A DNA stretch of 64,000 bases from Acinetobacter baumannii (GCF_009759685.1 NZ_CP046654.1:3916849-3980848); one strand, 5' to 3'. Positions 45,848-55,990 are shown, numbered from the stretch's first letter. Program-made: numbers and translations. The notes: a model not told the origin generated them from the letters alone.

Positions 45848-46606
45848 ATGAAAAATATAAGAATTGGTTCATATCAATGGATGCAAGCTACAAATGGTCA
45901 GCTCAGCTTCAAAGAAAAAATTAAATTAATTCAAAAAATTATGATGCCTAGCATCCTGAATTCTATAAAGATAAATTATTATCGATTTCAAACTGGTAAC
46001 GATTTTGATATAGGGCAAATTGTAATACCAGATACTCAAATGATTAAAATCGCACTTGAGGAATTAGAATCAAAAGCAAGTATATCTATTTACAATCATT
46101 CATGGCGAACATACTTCTGGGGAGCCGCCCTAGGTCATTTACAAAACCGGCAGTTTGACCCTGAGTCACTCTTATTAGCTTCACTTTTTCATGATATTGG
46201 TCTAACTGAGCAACATATGCATAGTAAAGGCTGTCAATGTTTTACATATGAAAGCGCTAAACAATTTGAGCAAAAGGCGAAAGAATATAACTTTGATGAC
46301 AAGAAAAGCGAAGTGATTAAAGATGCTATATGTCTACACATGAATGGATATATAGAGGATTCTGATCCATCTGAGATTATTCTATTACAGCAAGGTGCTT
46401 CTTGTGATGTAATTAGTGACAACCAATATAAGCTCCCCTTATCTTTTAGAAATGAAATTTTAGAAAAATATCCTAGAAATCAATTTAATAAAGAATTTAT
46501 TAAACTTATTAATTTAGAGAGAAAAAAAGTTCCGAGTTCGCGAACAGGCTTATTATATGACCTTGGATTACCCCTCATGATTAAATCAAATTTATATAAT
46601 GAATAA
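45848..46606 (+). CDS. HD-domain protein
   Basis: 252 residues. The HD metal-binding signature is HSWRTYFWGAALGHL (about 86-100) and LLLASLFHDIGLTEQHMH (about 110-127), where His-Asp are in FHDIG. A third His is in DAICLHMNGYIE. The arrangement resembles cyanamide-hydratase-like or other small HD hydrolases. Whether it acts on a nucleotide or other phosphate ester is unclear. No signal peptide. Confidence 0.75.
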   Translation: MKNIRIGSYQWMQATNGQLSFKEKIKLIQKIMMPSILNSIKINYYRFQTGNDFDIGQIVIPDTQMIKIALEELESKASISIYNHSWRTYFWGAALGHLQNRQFDPESLLLASLFHDIGLTEQHMHSKGCQCFTYESAKQFEQKAKEYNFDDKKSEVIKDAICLHMNGYIEDSDPSEIILLQQGASCDVISDNQYKLPLSFRNEILEKYPRNQFNKEFIKLINLERKKVPSSRTGLLYDLGLPLMIKSNLYNE

Positions 46607-46741
46607 GTTTAATTAAACATATTAGTCATAAAACAACTTTTCTATCATGACGAGAAATTTCAATTAACAACTGTTTTATATTCCTTAGCATGAGTATGCC
46701 TTAATATATGCAAAAGATATAAATTAAAGGCACCCGCTCTA

Positions 46742-47362
46742 ATGAATGATTCAGTTAAGTGGCTAGAAATTCTAAATAAAATTACTGGTATTGCTCAAAC
46801 AGGTTTACATTACTCAAAAGATGTTTATGACAAAGAACGTTATGAGCAGCTTTTAGGGCATATTGAACATCTATTAGAACTAAAAGAAATTAATACAGAA
46901 AATTTTATTAATAATGTTCTGCAAGATGTGGGTTATGCGACTCCCAAACTAGATGTTAGAGCAGTTGTGTTTAAAGAAAATAAATTGTTATTAGCAAAAG
47001 AAATTGGCGATGGACGCTGGTCTGTTCCCGGTGGTTGGGCTGATGTAGGCTACTCAGCATCGGAAAATGCAGAAAAAGAAGTTTTAGAAGAGACAGGATT
47101 GCGGGTTAAAGCCATTAAATTATTAGCTTTAACTGATAGAACCAAGCACCCTCATCCTCCAATGTTTTTACATGTGTATAAGGCATTTTTCTGGTGTGAA
47201 ATTATTGATGGCGAGCTTACCCCAAGTATTGAAACACCAGAAGTTGGCTTCTTTAGTAGAGATGAATTACCCCCGATTTCTACAGCACGTGTAACTGAAG
47301 AACAGATTCAACAATTTTTTGATTATTTAGAGTCAATCCCTGAAGCAACGAAGTTTGATTAA
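46742..47362 (+). CDS. NUDIX hydrolase with N-terminal helical domain
   Basis: 206 residues. The first 60 residues form the NUDIX-hydrolase N-terminal helical domain (WLEILNKITGIAQTGLHYSKDVYDKERYEQLL). The Nudix box is PGGWADVGYSASENAEKEVLEETGL (about 98-122, in two overlapping parts of the standard pattern). It has Y for the first E and K for R, substitutions that are usual in this subfamily. It probably hydrolyses a nucleoside diphosphate derivative such as ADP-ribose. Confidence 0.82.
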   Translation: MNDSVKWLEILNKITGIAQTGLHYSKDVYDKERYEQLLGHIEHLLELKEINTENFINNVLQDVGYATPKLDVRAVVFKENKLLLAKEIGDGRWSVPGGWADVGYSASENAEKEVLEETGLRVKAIKLLALTDRTKHPHPPMFLHVYKAFFWCEIIDGELTPSIETPEVGFFSRDELPPISTARVTEEQIQQFFDYLESIPEATKFD

Positions 47363-47753
47363 TAAAAACCTGATATAAGGCAAGCTCAGTTTTTGTATAT
47401 GAAAAGTAAAAAAAACTTGGTCTTTTAAACTCAAAAAATAGCGCTTAACTTTTATGCTAATCTTATGTCTTTTATCAATTTTTATATAATTTTCTTACCC
47501 CATGATTCAGTTTTACCACTAAGTAAACTTATGTAACTTTATCCATACAATTTCTCCACAATTTAAAACTCTAACATAAACAAATAATTAGTTCTCTTTT
47601 GCTATCTTGTTGATCATTAAGAGAACACCTCTTAATTCCCTTTTCTTGAGTAACTTATCGTTATTCTGTCTCTTTATTCTGCAATTTTTTAATTCAGTAT
47701 TTAAAACCGTATATTTTCACTTTAAATACTGAGATTCAATTCTTAGGCTAGAT
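47363..47753 (+). other. 391-base AT-rich spacer upstream of proP
   Basis: No ORF or convincing hairpin is seen. It should carry the proP promoter, and osmotic control of that promoter would be expected, but no element can be singled out. Confidence 0.4.
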
Positions 47754-49241
47754 ATGCGCACATCTGAAAAACAAGTAAAACCTATTGAGATTGATGATAT
47801 CAATATCATCGAGAACGAAAAAACCAAAAAAGCGATTACTGCAGCTGCATTAGGTAATGCAATTGAATGGTTTGATTTCGGCGTTTATGGTTATGTGGCA
47901 TACGTTCTCGGTAAAGTATTTTTCCCAGATGCTTCACCAAGTGTGCAAATGATTGCCGCGCTTGCTACATTTTCAGTACCTTTTATTTTCCGTCCATTAG
48001 GTGGTCTTTTCTTTGGACATTTAGGTGACAAATACGGACGTCAAAAAGTTCTGGCCATTACTGTCATTATTATGTCCATCAGTACCTTTGGTATTGGCCT
48101 TATTCCATCTTATGAAACAATCGGTTTATGGGCACCTATTCTTTTACTCATCGTAAAAATTGTACAAGGCTTCTCCATTGGTGGTGAATACTCAGGTGCT
48201 GCGATTTTTGTAGCTGAATATTCTCCGGACCGAAAACGTGGCTTTATGGGAAGCTGGCTTGATTTTGGATCGATAGCTGGCTTTGTACTTGGGGCTGCAA
48301 CTGTCGCCTTGATCACACACGCCGTGGGTGAGACACGCTTTGCCGAGTGGGGTTGGCGTATTCCCTTCTTTCTCGCTCTACCACTGGGCATAATCGGTTT
48401 ATATTTACGAAACCGCCTTGAAGAAACCCCTGTATATCAACAGCATTCAGAGCAACAAGCACAAAAAAGCAAACCTCAAAAATTTAGTTTCAAAGAAATT
48501 TTTGTTAAACATAAGCGTAGTTTATTGGTGTGCATTGGTCTAGTAATCAGCACTAACGTTACTTACTACATGTTGCTAACTTATTTACCAAGCTATTTTT
48601 CGCATAACTTAGGCTATTCAGAAGCACATGGTGCACTTATTATTATTGCGGTTATGGTTGGCATGTTATTTGTACAACCTGTGATTGGTTATTTGAGTGA
48701 TAAGTTCGGACGTCGCCCATTTATTTTTATTGGAAGCTTTTCTCTTATTTTCTTGTCCTATCCTGCCTTCGTATTACTTAACTCTGGGGTAAATTATCAA
48801 ATTTTTATAGGCTTACTTATTCTTGCTTTATCTCTCAATATGTCTATCGGAGTGATGGCATCAACTTTACCGGCCCTATTTCCAACTGAAATCCGTTATA
48901 GCGCTTTAGGTATTGCCTTTAATTTCTCAGTAGTTATCGCTGGTTTAACCCCAACTCTTACCGCAACGCTAGTTGAAACTACCCATAATCTGATGGTTCC
49001 AGCCTATTACTTGATGATTTGCGGGGTGGTAGGTATTGCTACTGCAATGTATTTAAAGGAAACAGCCAATAAGCCTTTAATTGGGGGCGTGCCTATTGCT
49101 CACAATATAGAGGAAGCACAAGAGTTACTTGAAGAGTTTCATGAAACTATTGAACAGAAAATTGAAAATATTGATCAGAAAATTCAGGAGCTTCAACAAA
49201 AACGTCAAAAACTTGCAGATAAACACCCTGATATAGCATGA
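47754..49241 (+). CDS. proP: ProP-like osmolyte:H+ symporter
   Basis: 495 residues, twelve membrane spans, MFS family. Diagnostic segments are NAIEWFDFGVYGYVAYVLGKVFFP, RPLGGLFFGHLGDKYGRQKVLA and GFSIGGEYSGAAIFVAEYSPDRKRGFMGSWLDFGS. The C-terminal tail contains a heptad-rich coiled coil (IEQKIENIDQKIQELQQKRQKL, about 465-486), the feature that marks osmosensory ProP. It imports proline, glycine betaine or ectoine under high osmolarity. Substrate set is inferred from the family. Confidence 0.85.
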   Translation: MRTSEKQVKPIEIDDINIIENEKTKKAITAAALGNAIEWFDFGVYGYVAYVLGKVFFPDASPSVQMIAALATFSVPFIFRPLGGLFFGHLGDKYGRQKVLAITVIIMSISTFGIGLIPSYETIGLWAPILLLIVKIVQGFSIGGEYSGAAIFVAEYSPDRKRGFMGSWLDFGSIAGFVLGAATVALITHAVGETRFAEWGWRIPFFLALPLGIIGLYLRNRLEETPVYQQHSEQQAQKSKPQKFSFKEIFVKHKRSLLVCIGLVISTNVTYYMLLTYLPSYFSHNLGYSEAHGALIIIAVMVGMLFVQPVIGYLSDKFGRRPFIFIGSFSLIFLSYPAFVLLNSGVNYQIFIGLLILALSLNMSIGVMASTLPALFPTEIRYSALGIAFNFSVVIAGLTPTLTATLVETTHNLMVPAYYLMICGVVGIATAMYLKETANKPLIGGVPIAHNIEEAQELLEEFHETIEQKIENIDQKIQELQQKRQKLADKHPDIA

Positions 49242-49260
49242 GTGAAGCAACGTTTTTCAT

Positions 49261-49290
49261 AAGAGTAGCGACTTAAATGTCGCTATTCTT
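49261..49290 (+). terminator. proP: proP terminator
   Basis: AAGAGTAGCGAC, loop TTAAAT, GTCGCTATTCTT. The rest of 49291-49667 is AT-rich, with small inverted repeats AAGCCAATTC/GAATTAGCTT (49373-49397) and CCATCA/TGATGG near 49575-49592, and no gene. Confidence 0.75.
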
Positions 49291-49667
49291 TTAATATATT
49301 TTTCATTCAATTTGATAGTAAAAAAGAATTAACTTAGTAAATCTATTATTAGGAATAATATTTAATAAATAAAAAAGCCAATTCTTTCGAATTAGCTTAA
49401 TTACAGCAGACCAGCTTTAGTTGAAAATTGCTTCTTGGTTTTATTGTTCGCAACAATCTTCATTCGTTTTTGTTATAGGTCTAACTTAGCTTTCCATTGT
49501 GACAATTCAATTAAAAAAACGCCTCAGCCTACCCCAAAACAAACTTAATACATATATAAGTTATTTTAGAGAACTCCATCACAATTTTGATGGGTGCTTA
49601 TGATAAACAGCTACACAGCAAAAGGTTTAAATCTATTATGCTTGAGTTATCTAATTGTTAAGTATGT

Positions 49668-49904
49668 ATGATGGAACAGCAAACTTTATTACAAGAACTG
49701 AACTCACTCATTGAATACTATTCAAAAAGAACCGATTGCCCGCCTAGTCGAATACGCATCGGCTATAGAGCTTATGCAAAACTCATGCAGTGCCCGCCTT
49801 TTGCCGATGAAGTAATAAACTCGGCGCTCGATCCAAATAAGCGGAAATATAAAAAGATAAAAATTAAAATTACCAAAGATGATGATCAGTTAGAAATTGA
49901 ATAG
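49668..49904 (+). CDS. Small protein of unknown function
   Basis: 78 residues. Soluble and charged, with a lysine-rich C-terminus (PNKRKYKKIKIKITKDDDQL). The opening reads MMEQQTLLQELNSLIEYYSK and then PSRIRIGYRAYAKLMQCPPFAD, which resembles a small fold with no known motif. No signal peptide or membrane span. It stands alone, convergent to csuE with a shared terminator. I do not recognise the family. Confidence 0.65.
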   Translation: MMEQQTLLQELNSLIEYYSKRTDCPPSRIRIGYRAYAKLMQCPPFADEVINSALDPNKRKYKKIKIKITKDDDQLEIE

Positions 49905-49914
49905 TTTGGTTAAA

Positions 49915-49944
49915 GATAAAAGCCCATGAACTGAGCTTTTTATC
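49915..49944. terminator. Bidirectional terminator (small gene / csu operon)
   Basis: GATAAAAGC (49915-49923) and GCTTTTTATC (49935-49944) form a 9-bp stem, with one extra T on the right arm, between convergent genes, so it probably also ends the csu transcript. Confidence 0.7.
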
Positions 49945-49962
49945 TCCTATATAAAACAGCTT

Positions 49963-50982
49963 TTAAAACTCGACTTGTACCGTGACCGTATCTTGATAAG
50001 TTCCCGCTGGTATCGTGTCTGCGTTTTCATCCACAATTTTTGTAGTAAACACATAGTTCTGCTGAGTTACCCCGTTATGTACCCCCGGGTTAATTGTTGC
50101 ATTTAAACTCGACCAACGCTCGTTACCGCTTCCCCATCGGTCATTCGATGAATTCTTGAAAATATCGTATTTTAAAAATGTATTTCCCGTTTGTGACTTC
50201 ATGGCTCGCTGGTTGCCATTTTGCGGGGAAAGTCCATTATTTAAACTGACATAATATGGTGTATTTACAGAGCAACGTATTCCCATAGAAGACTGAACAG
50301 GTTCAAGCTTGGAAGCAAACGCCGCCGTACCAAAGTTTACGTCTTGAGCTAAAATTCGGCAGTCTGGAAGTACGGTAATTGAGAGTGAACCAAGCGAGTC
50401 TGCCCCACTTCCCCAGTTAAAACCAATACCCAATGCACCGCGTCTAAACCCAGGACTCTCAAAGAACACCCCGATTCCCACAATCGCGACTGCGGGCACA
50501 GAATAGAACCATTTTACTTTTAACGGTGAGTCGGCTTGATAAACACCCGGCGATACACTTTGTCCAGCCGGAAGCCGTATGTAGAAAGGTAAATTGCCAT
50601 CAGGCCCGCTAAAAAGATTGACCAGCGTAAAGCTACTCATGTCTTTTTCTTGGCCTAGACTAATGATTTCATTGTTACTGTCTAGAATAATGGCGTTAAG
50701 TTTTTCTCCGGTCTGAGCATTGGTAAATGAATTTGACATTTGCTCAACCCGATATTTTAGGTAGGTCATGTTTGCTAAAGCCAAGCTAAAACCCGTACAC
50801 GACAAACCCGAATTAAATTGTGATGAGTTTTCACCATTTTCCATTAAGTAAATAGACGGGACCGAAATAGAAGATGTACCTGAAGCGCTCACGCTACATG
50901 CAGCATGAGCCATATTTCCCGTCAACATCAGTCCAGAGAACATGCATAAATGTCTGAGTAATTTTTTTGTTTTTATATTCAT
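49963..50982 (-). CDS. csuE: Csu pilus tip adhesin CsuE
   Basis: 339 residues from the ATG at 50982, which overlaps the csuD stop by 4 bases. A signal peptide (LLRHLCMFSGLMLTGNMAHA) precedes two SCPU domains. The first, ending around residue 180, starts with AACSVSASGTSSISVPSIYL. The second starts near CRILAQDVNFGTAAF and ends AGTYQDTVTVQVEF, a donor-strand-like motif. CsuE is the archaic chaperone-usher pilus tip adhesin used for attachment to abiotic surfaces. It is the last gene of the operon. Confidence 0.95.
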   Translation of the reverse strand: MNIKTKKLLRHLCMFSGLMLTGNMAHAACSVSASGTSSISVPSIYLMENGENSSQFNSGLSCTGFSLALANMTYLKYRVEQMSNSFTNAQTGEKLNAIILDSNNEIISLGQEKDMSSFTLVNLFSGPDGNLPFYIRLPAGQSVSPGVYQADSPLKVKWFYSVPAVAIVGIGVFFESPGFRRGALGIGFNWGSGADSLGSLSITVLPDCRILAQDVNFGTAAFASKLEPVQSSMGIRCSVNTPYYVSLNNGLSPQNGNQRAMKSQTGNTFLKYDIFKNSSNDRWGSGNERWSSLNATINPGVHNGVTQQNYVFTTKIVDENADTIPAGTYQDTVTVQVEF

Positions 50983-53477
50983 GGCAAAGATACCTCGTGA
51001 CAAGTAACAGGTTTAACCACCACAATCTGCTGCTTGGCTTGTTCTACATCTACAGAAAAATCTGCTTTACAAATACTTTGGTCCGAACGCTGAACCGTTA
51101 CGGTGTTATTCGGTTTTAAATTTTCTAAATAGACAATGCCATCCATTCCCACATAAGAAGACTCTTGATCAGCTCTATGTACTACAGCCCCTACCGGCAC
51201 AGGTTTGCCATCTGCCTGAGTCAAATAGACATTTGCGGAAATAGACTGATGAACTGGGAACTTAATCACAACACCCGAGCCACGTTTAGCAGCAATACGT
51301 TGTTCAACTTGCGTGATAGTGAAGTTTGAAGGTAAATCGATTGGGTCGACGCTGTATTTACCCGAATAGTAAGGCGTCACCGATGGCACAAAAATATGGC
51401 CTTTTTTATTACTGCGGCCAATTAAACTGTTTTCGTATCTGACCAGAACATCAGGCACTTGGTTTGTATCAATCAATGCAAAAGATTCACCTAATCGGTT
51501 TGAAGCAAATAAATCACCTGCCATATAAATTAGGGAACCGGATAGGCCAAACCAGTAGTTATAGTCATGGTTTCCAGACAGACCAAAGTCAGTATTAATA
51601 TAACTGTTGCGATAATTGACACGTGCCTGATTTAAATCTTCACTATTTTCATTAAAGCGTCGGGTTAAATCGACACCAAAACCACCTTCAGACGGAACAG
51701 AGCGGTTGAAGTTAACGTAGCCAGTATCGCCCTGCTTATTAAACGCATAACCTGAGTTAACAGTCGCGTTTCGCTGAAACAACGGTATCGAAAGCTGAAA
51801 TGCAGCACTCCATTCTTTTTCGATGAAATCACGGTTGGCACTTAATGAAACAGTCACACCATTCATATAAGTCGGTAAAACAGGCGCCCAAGACAAATTT
51901 AAGAAGCGATTTTTAAAGTCATTTGCCTTGGTATTGATATAACCGACGCCAAAAGTTCCAGAGTTTTTGGTCGCAAAATAAGTATTGGCCGTTAAGCTTT
52001 TATTGCTATTTACTGAAATTAAATTGCTATATTGCAGCCGTGAAAGGTCGGTATATTCATCATCACGTTGGTTATGGTTAATGCTAAAACCAAACCGATT
52101 ACGGTTATAGCTGTATCCAACTGTATATTGGTTACCTTCCAAGTCTTTCGTTCGATCTTCAGACATAGATTTGTCGGCTTTACTTTGGGTAAAAGAGGCA
52201 CTCAGCACACCTAAATTTGCAAGCTTGAGTACAGACCCAGCACCCAATAACTGTAAATCTGAAGAAAGCTCGGTGCGTCCTTCTACAGTCAGCCAGTCAT
52301 TTACCCCATAACGGGCATCGGCTGCACTTGCAAATTTTCCATAAGAAAAATTCTTAAGTCCGTAGTCTTCTCGAATTTTTCCTAAAGACAATGAGTAATC
52401 AAATAAGCCAGGCTTGAGCAAAGTATTAGAAATATAAAATGGGACCGATGTTGTGACTTGACGCCCGACTGCATCAGTCGTAACCACAACGGCTTCCCCT
52501 TTACCGTTAATAAAAGGAACATTATTTAAAATAAACGGTCCGGACTGTACTTCTGTTGAGCTAGTTTTTTGCCCATTAATAATTAAGTCGACTGTACTTG
52601 GCAACGCGGCTTGCCCAATAAATTGTGGCAATGGATAGGTAATTAAATCCGGTCGGGTTGAATAGTTTCTCTGTACCTGAAAACCACCTAGTCGAACAGA
52701 ACTTCCCCACGTCGTTTTACTACCGGTAATAATGTCACCCAGTAAAAAAGATGTAGCATTCTTTTGGTTATCAAACTGCCAAGATGTGTCATAACGACGA
52801 TAGCCGTCATTATCTACAGACTCGGCGTTACCTTCATTTTTGTATTGGTTTTTGACATAGACACCAGAGTTTTTAATGACCCCTAACGGAGAGAAAAAAC
52901 GCTGCTCAGTAAATAAACTACTGGTTGAACCGCCTTGATAGGGTCTATATGTATAAAAATCATAGTTATTGAGCAGCCCTATACCAGACTGAGCGACTTC
53001 CGGCTTATACCATGAGTCTTTACCCAAAACTTGAGTGGGCATCCAAGCGGGCGGAAAATTGAGCTTAAAGTATTGGTTCGAAGATTGATATTCATAGCTT
53101 ACATCTTTTAATTTATCTAAAGATATCCAATCACTCGCATCACCACTAAACCCCAAGGTCAAAACATCTTGATTCGATAAAGATGTGTCAGTGTTTGTTA
53201 ATAACTCTTGAGGGATGTTAATTTCTAATTCATCAATCAGCTTCTTTTTTTGTATGAAGTACTCATCATTTTTCACAATCACTGGCACAACTTGCTGGAC
53301 CGAATATTGGTTCACAACCAAATCGAGATACAGTTTAAAAAGTTGATTAATTTCATTAATGTCTCTTGGTGGTGGAGGCAAATCGCCTGCAAACACAGTA
53401 TTTGGAATATTTAAACATCCACCCGACAATAAAATCAGCAAAATACTTTTGCATAAATTATTATGCCGAAGGATCAT
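50979..53477 (-). CDS. csuD: Csu usher CsuD
   Basis: 832 residues with a signal peptide (SILLILLSGGCLNIPNTVFAG). It is an outer-membrane usher of the archaic type, with a beta-barrel containing SYNRNRFGFSINHNQRDDEYTD-like repeats and a plug or N-terminal domain. The C-terminal region contains LVRYENSLIGRSNKKGHIFVPSVTPYYSGKYSVDP. It secretes and assembles pilins delivered by CsuC. It overlaps csuC by 4 bases (ATGA) and csuE by 4 bases, a tightly coupled operon. Confidence 0.95.
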   Translation of the reverse strand: MILRHNNLCKSILLILLSGGCLNIPNTVFAGDLPPPPRDINEINQLFKLYLDLVVNQYSVQQVVPVIVKNDEYFIQKKKLIDELEINIPQELLTNTDTSLSNQDVLTLGFSGDASDWISLDKLKDVSYEYQSSNQYFKLNFPPAWMPTQVLGKDSWYKPEVAQSGIGLLNNYDFYTYRPYQGGSTSSLFTEQRFFSPLGVIKNSGVYVKNQYKNEGNAESVDNDGYRRYDTSWQFDNQKNATSFLLGDIITGSKTTWGSSVRLGGFQVQRNYSTRPDLITYPLPQFIGQAALPSTVDLIINGQKTSSTEVQSGPFILNNVPFINGKGEAVVVTTDAVGRQVTTSVPFYISNTLLKPGLFDYSLSLGKIREDYGLKNFSYGKFASAADARYGVNDWLTVEGRTELSSDLQLLGAGSVLKLANLGVLSASFTQSKADKSMSEDRTKDLEGNQYTVGYSYNRNRFGFSINHNQRDDEYTDLSRLQYSNLISVNSNKSLTANTYFATKNSGTFGVGYINTKANDFKNRFLNLSWAPVLPTYMNGVTVSLSANRDFIEKEWSAAFQLSIPLFQRNATVNSGYAFNKQGDTGYVNFNRSVPSEGGFGVDLTRRFNENSEDLNQARVNYRNSYINTDFGLSGNHDYNYWFGLSGSLIYMAGDLFASNRLGESFALIDTNQVPDVLVRYENSLIGRSNKKGHIFVPSVTPYYSGKYSVDPIDLPSNFTITQVEQRIAAKRGSGVVIKFPVHQSISANVYLTQADGKPVPVGAVVHRADQESSYVGMDGIVYLENLKPNNTVTVQRSDQSICKADFSVDVEQAKQQIVVVKPVTCHEVSLP

Positions 53478-54295
53478 GATGGATCCTCCATTTTGGTGAT
53501 TTCGATCAATTCTTGTTTAATACCAGAACTGTCCACACCATAAATTTTAGATGTTTTTGCCAACTCATGTGCCGTTGACTGATCAATAGCAAACTTTACA
53601 GTGCTATTTGATAAAACATAGCCAAAAGCAGCCTTTCCTAAAGAGATATCATTACCTGTTTTTGAAGTTTTCAGTGCCGAAAGACGCGCAAACTTCTGAC
53701 CATTATTTTTAAGATATAGCTCAGACTGGCCTTGTTGATTATTGCGAACTGACCACTGTAAAACCGGTTTTGCTAAAGCATTTTTTGCATTAAGTTTTTG
53801 ACTTTCTTCGGTTAATCCACTGCCAATTCCTTTCCCATAAGCAAACAATGGAATTGAGTAACGCATTTGGAAACTTACTTTAGAAGCATCTTGCTCGTTG
53901 CCATCAGAAAGTCGGATCGGCAACTCATCTACAATCAGACGATATGACTGCTCTTTGCCATCCGGCAAATTGACGCTTTTGGTTAAGCGAAGCATATGCT
54001 TCTCGCCTGCTTTAATTTTAGCTACAGGCGGGCTTGGTATAATTTCTGATTGCTCACTATAGTTATCTTTTAAGCCATCTTGATTCCATTTAAATACCCG
54101 AATTTGCACCATCGCATCGGTCTTACCCGTATTTTGAAGCCAAACCGCAGTTGCCTTTTCATTGGCTTCAATTTTTGGATAAATCGGCCAAATTAGAAAA
54201 GTTGCTTGTGCCATCACAGGTGTAACAAGTGATAATGTACTTGCAAATAAAAAAGATTTTAAAATGCCATTTTTAATAAATGCAGAATTGTTCAT
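53474..54295 (-). CDS. csuC: Csu periplasmic chaperone CsuC
   Basis: 273 residues from the ATG at 54295, 5 bases after the csuB stop; the upstream ATG at 54307 is possible. A signal peptide (LFASTLSLVTPVMAQ) precedes a two-domain immunoglobulin-like PapD-type chaperone. TFLIWPIYPKIEANEKATAVWLQNTGKTDAMVQIRVFKW is the first domain's G1/F1 region and MLRLTKSVNLPDGKEQSYRLIVDELPI is the conserved region before the second. It carries Csu subunits to CsuD. Confidence 0.93.
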   Translation of the reverse strand: MNNSAFIKNGILKSFLFASTLSLVTPVMAQATFLIWPIYPKIEANEKATAVWLQNTGKTDAMVQIRVFKWNQDGLKDNYSEQSEIIPSPPVAKIKAGEKHMLRLTKSVNLPDGKEQSYRLIVDELPIRLSDGNEQDASKVSFQMRYSIPLFAYGKGIGSGLTEESQKLNAKNALAKPVLQWSVRNNQQGQSELYLKNNGQKFARLSALKTSKTGNDISLGKAAFGYVLSNSTVKFAIDQSTAHELAKTSKIYGVDSSGIKQELIEITKMEDPS

Positions 54296-54300
54296 ACAAA

Positions 54301-54819
54301 TCACCATGTAATCATTATTGAAACAGTATCTTTATAAATTCCGGCCGTATGGGGTTCATTATTATTTTCTAAATCAACGACACCATATATTTCAAAATTT
54401 GCCAGACGGTTTGTAGGTGTTGTAGCAGGCAATAAATATTTATTACCTACAATATATTCATTGGATAAACTACTAGAGTTATATAGCTTGTAAGATAAAT
54501 AATTAGTGGACGAACCATTCTTCATACGTCTTGTATTATTTTGAAGGTTTTCACCACCATCTATAGAAACACTTACAGGTAAACTTTCCGTACAACGGAT
54601 ATTCCAAGAACCTTTGCTATTAATAATATTAGTCACTACTTTATTTTTTGATAAAGCAGAGTATTTACCAAAATCCATGTTTTGCTCAATATTATCTATT
54701 GAACAGCCATTTTCAATTTTAGCTTGTACTTTAAAACTTGAATTGAGCTGAGGATCTGCTGCATATATAAATTGACTAACAGATAGCAAAAATATTGCTT
54801 TAAAATATAAGTATTTCAT
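54301..54819 (-). CDS. csuB: Csu minor pilin CsuB
   Basis: 172 residues. A signal peptide (FKAIFLLSVSQFIYAAD) is followed by one SCPU domain with IENGCSIDNIEQNMDFGKY near the start, GSWNIRCTESLPVSVSIDGG in the middle and TAGIYKDTVSIMITW at the end. It is a minor Csu subunit in the tip region of the pilus or an adaptor, between CsuA and the tip. It is spaced 5 bases from both neighbours. Confidence 0.93.
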   Translation of the reverse strand: MKYLYFKAIFLLSVSQFIYAADPQLNSSFKVQAKIENGCSIDNIEQNMDFGKYSALSKNKVVTNIINSKGSWNIRCTESLPVSVSIDGGENLQNNTRRMKNGSSTNYLSYKLYNSSSLSNEYIVGNKYLLPATTPTNRLANFEIYGVVDLENNNEPHTAGIYKDTVSIMITW

Positions 54820-54824
54820 TTTTC

Positions 54825-55373
54825 TTAAAACTCAATCGTAATTGGTACTATATCTTTATATTCACCCTTAGATATACGACTACCATCATGGGTTGCTTGA
54901 CCAAAAATATCGATATTCTTTTTATTATTCATATCATTAAGAATAAAAGCTTCATTTGCTTTAATGACTTGTTTATTTAAACCATAGAGCAAGTTATAAG
55001 CAATAAAATCTCTACCATTACTTAAAGCATGATAATAATTTTGTGAAAATGAAGCTGGAATATTACTATCATTATTTCCTGCTCCAAATATTATTTTTAC
55101 AGTTGAAATACCAGCACACTCGATCTGAAAACCTGAATTACCATTATTAACTAAACTAGCTTCTAAAACCCCTTTAAAAGCTGTGGTAGCTTCACCAAAA
55201 TCTATAGTTCCAAAATTTAAATTTGTTGCATTATTTTCTACAACATTATTATTAACAGAACAAGAAGGCAATAATTCAATTTGACTAGTTAATTTAGCTC
55301 CGATTTCACCCGCATTTACTAAAGAAATTAAAAAATAAGAAATTATAAATGCTGAACCACGATTGAATATCAT
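54825..55373 (-). CDS. csuA: Csu minor pilin CsuA
   Basis: 182 residues from the ATG at 55373 (MIFNRGSAFIISYFLISLVNAG, a signal peptide); an ATG at 55403 is possible. The SCPU domain has LLPSCSVNNNVVENNATNLNFGTIDFGE near the start and ISKGEYKDIVPITIEF at the end. It is a minor subunit with homology to the main pilin. It follows csuA/B after 74 bases, the only gap of any size in the operon. Confidence 0.92.
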   Translation of the reverse strand: MIFNRGSAFIISYFLISLVNAGEIGAKLTSQIELLPSCSVNNNVVENNATNLNFGTIDFGEATTAFKGVLEASLVNNGNSGFQIECAGISTVKIIFGAGNNDSNIPASFSQNYYHALSNGRDFIAYNLLYGLNKQVIKANEAFILNDMNNKKNIDIFGQATHDGSRISKGEYKDIVPITIEF

Positions 55374-55447
55374 CTTCCCTCCATTTAAAACAGGTCTACT
55401 CATATTTGAGCAAACCTGCTACTCAATTAATTATTTCTTTTTTATAT

Positions 55448-55990
55448 TTAGAAATTTACAGTGACTAATAGAGTATCTTTATAATCGCCTTGTGCTTTTG
55501 GTGTACCTGTGTTTGGAGCAATTGCACCGAAAATTGGTACGGCAGTAGCTTGGCCACTTACTGTAGTGAACTGTTGTGGTTGGTTTACAACATAAAGGTT
55601 TGTACGTGCAGCATCACGATAAACGTTATATGCAACTACATCAGCAGAAGCAGTATTTTTTAAAGTGCGGTCTGTACGTTCACCACCGTCAATTGCGACT
55701 GTAAAATCAACAGGATCTGTTCCGTCACAAGTCACAGAAATATTGCCACCTGTTGCTGCTGAAGCAACTTCAGCTGTTAATACGTTGTTCCAAGTACCGG
55801 AAGTTTTACCAAAATTTAAAGTACCAAACTTGTTCATATTTCCTTCAGTTTGACTACCACCTACAGTACAGCCTGTTGAGATATTTAATTTAACGTCAAC
55901 CTGACCAGTAACAGCTGCTTGAGTATTTACCGCATAACCAGCAACTATTAATGCTGCAAGAAGTGATTTCTGAATGTTTTTCATATTCAT
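55448..55990 (-). CDS. csuA/B: Csu major pilin CsuA/B
   Basis: 180 residues. A signal peptide (QKSLLAALIVAGYAVNTQA) precedes one SCPU domain: STGCTVGGSQTEGNMNKFGTLNFGKT near the start, NISVTCDGTDPVDFTVAIDGG in the middle and AQGDYKDTLLVTVNF at the end. This is the main building block of the Csu pilus rod. It is the first gene of the operon, so 55991-56510 must hold the operon's control region. Confidence 0.95.
   Translation of the reverse strand: MNMKNIQKSLLAALIVAGYAVNTQAAVTGQVDVKLNISTGCTVGGSQTEGNMNKFGTLNFGKTSGTWNNVLTAEVASAATGGNISVTCDGTDPVDFTVAIDGGERTDRTLKNTASADVVAYNVYRDAARTNLYVVNQPQQFTTVSGQATAVPIFGAIAPNTGTPKAQGDYKDTLLVTVNF

Noticed and set aside
47029..47107. NUDIX box with Y for E and K for R, possible inactive enzyme
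   Set aside because: The same WADV-type pattern is usual in the subfamily with the N-terminal helical domain, so it is no sign of lost activity.
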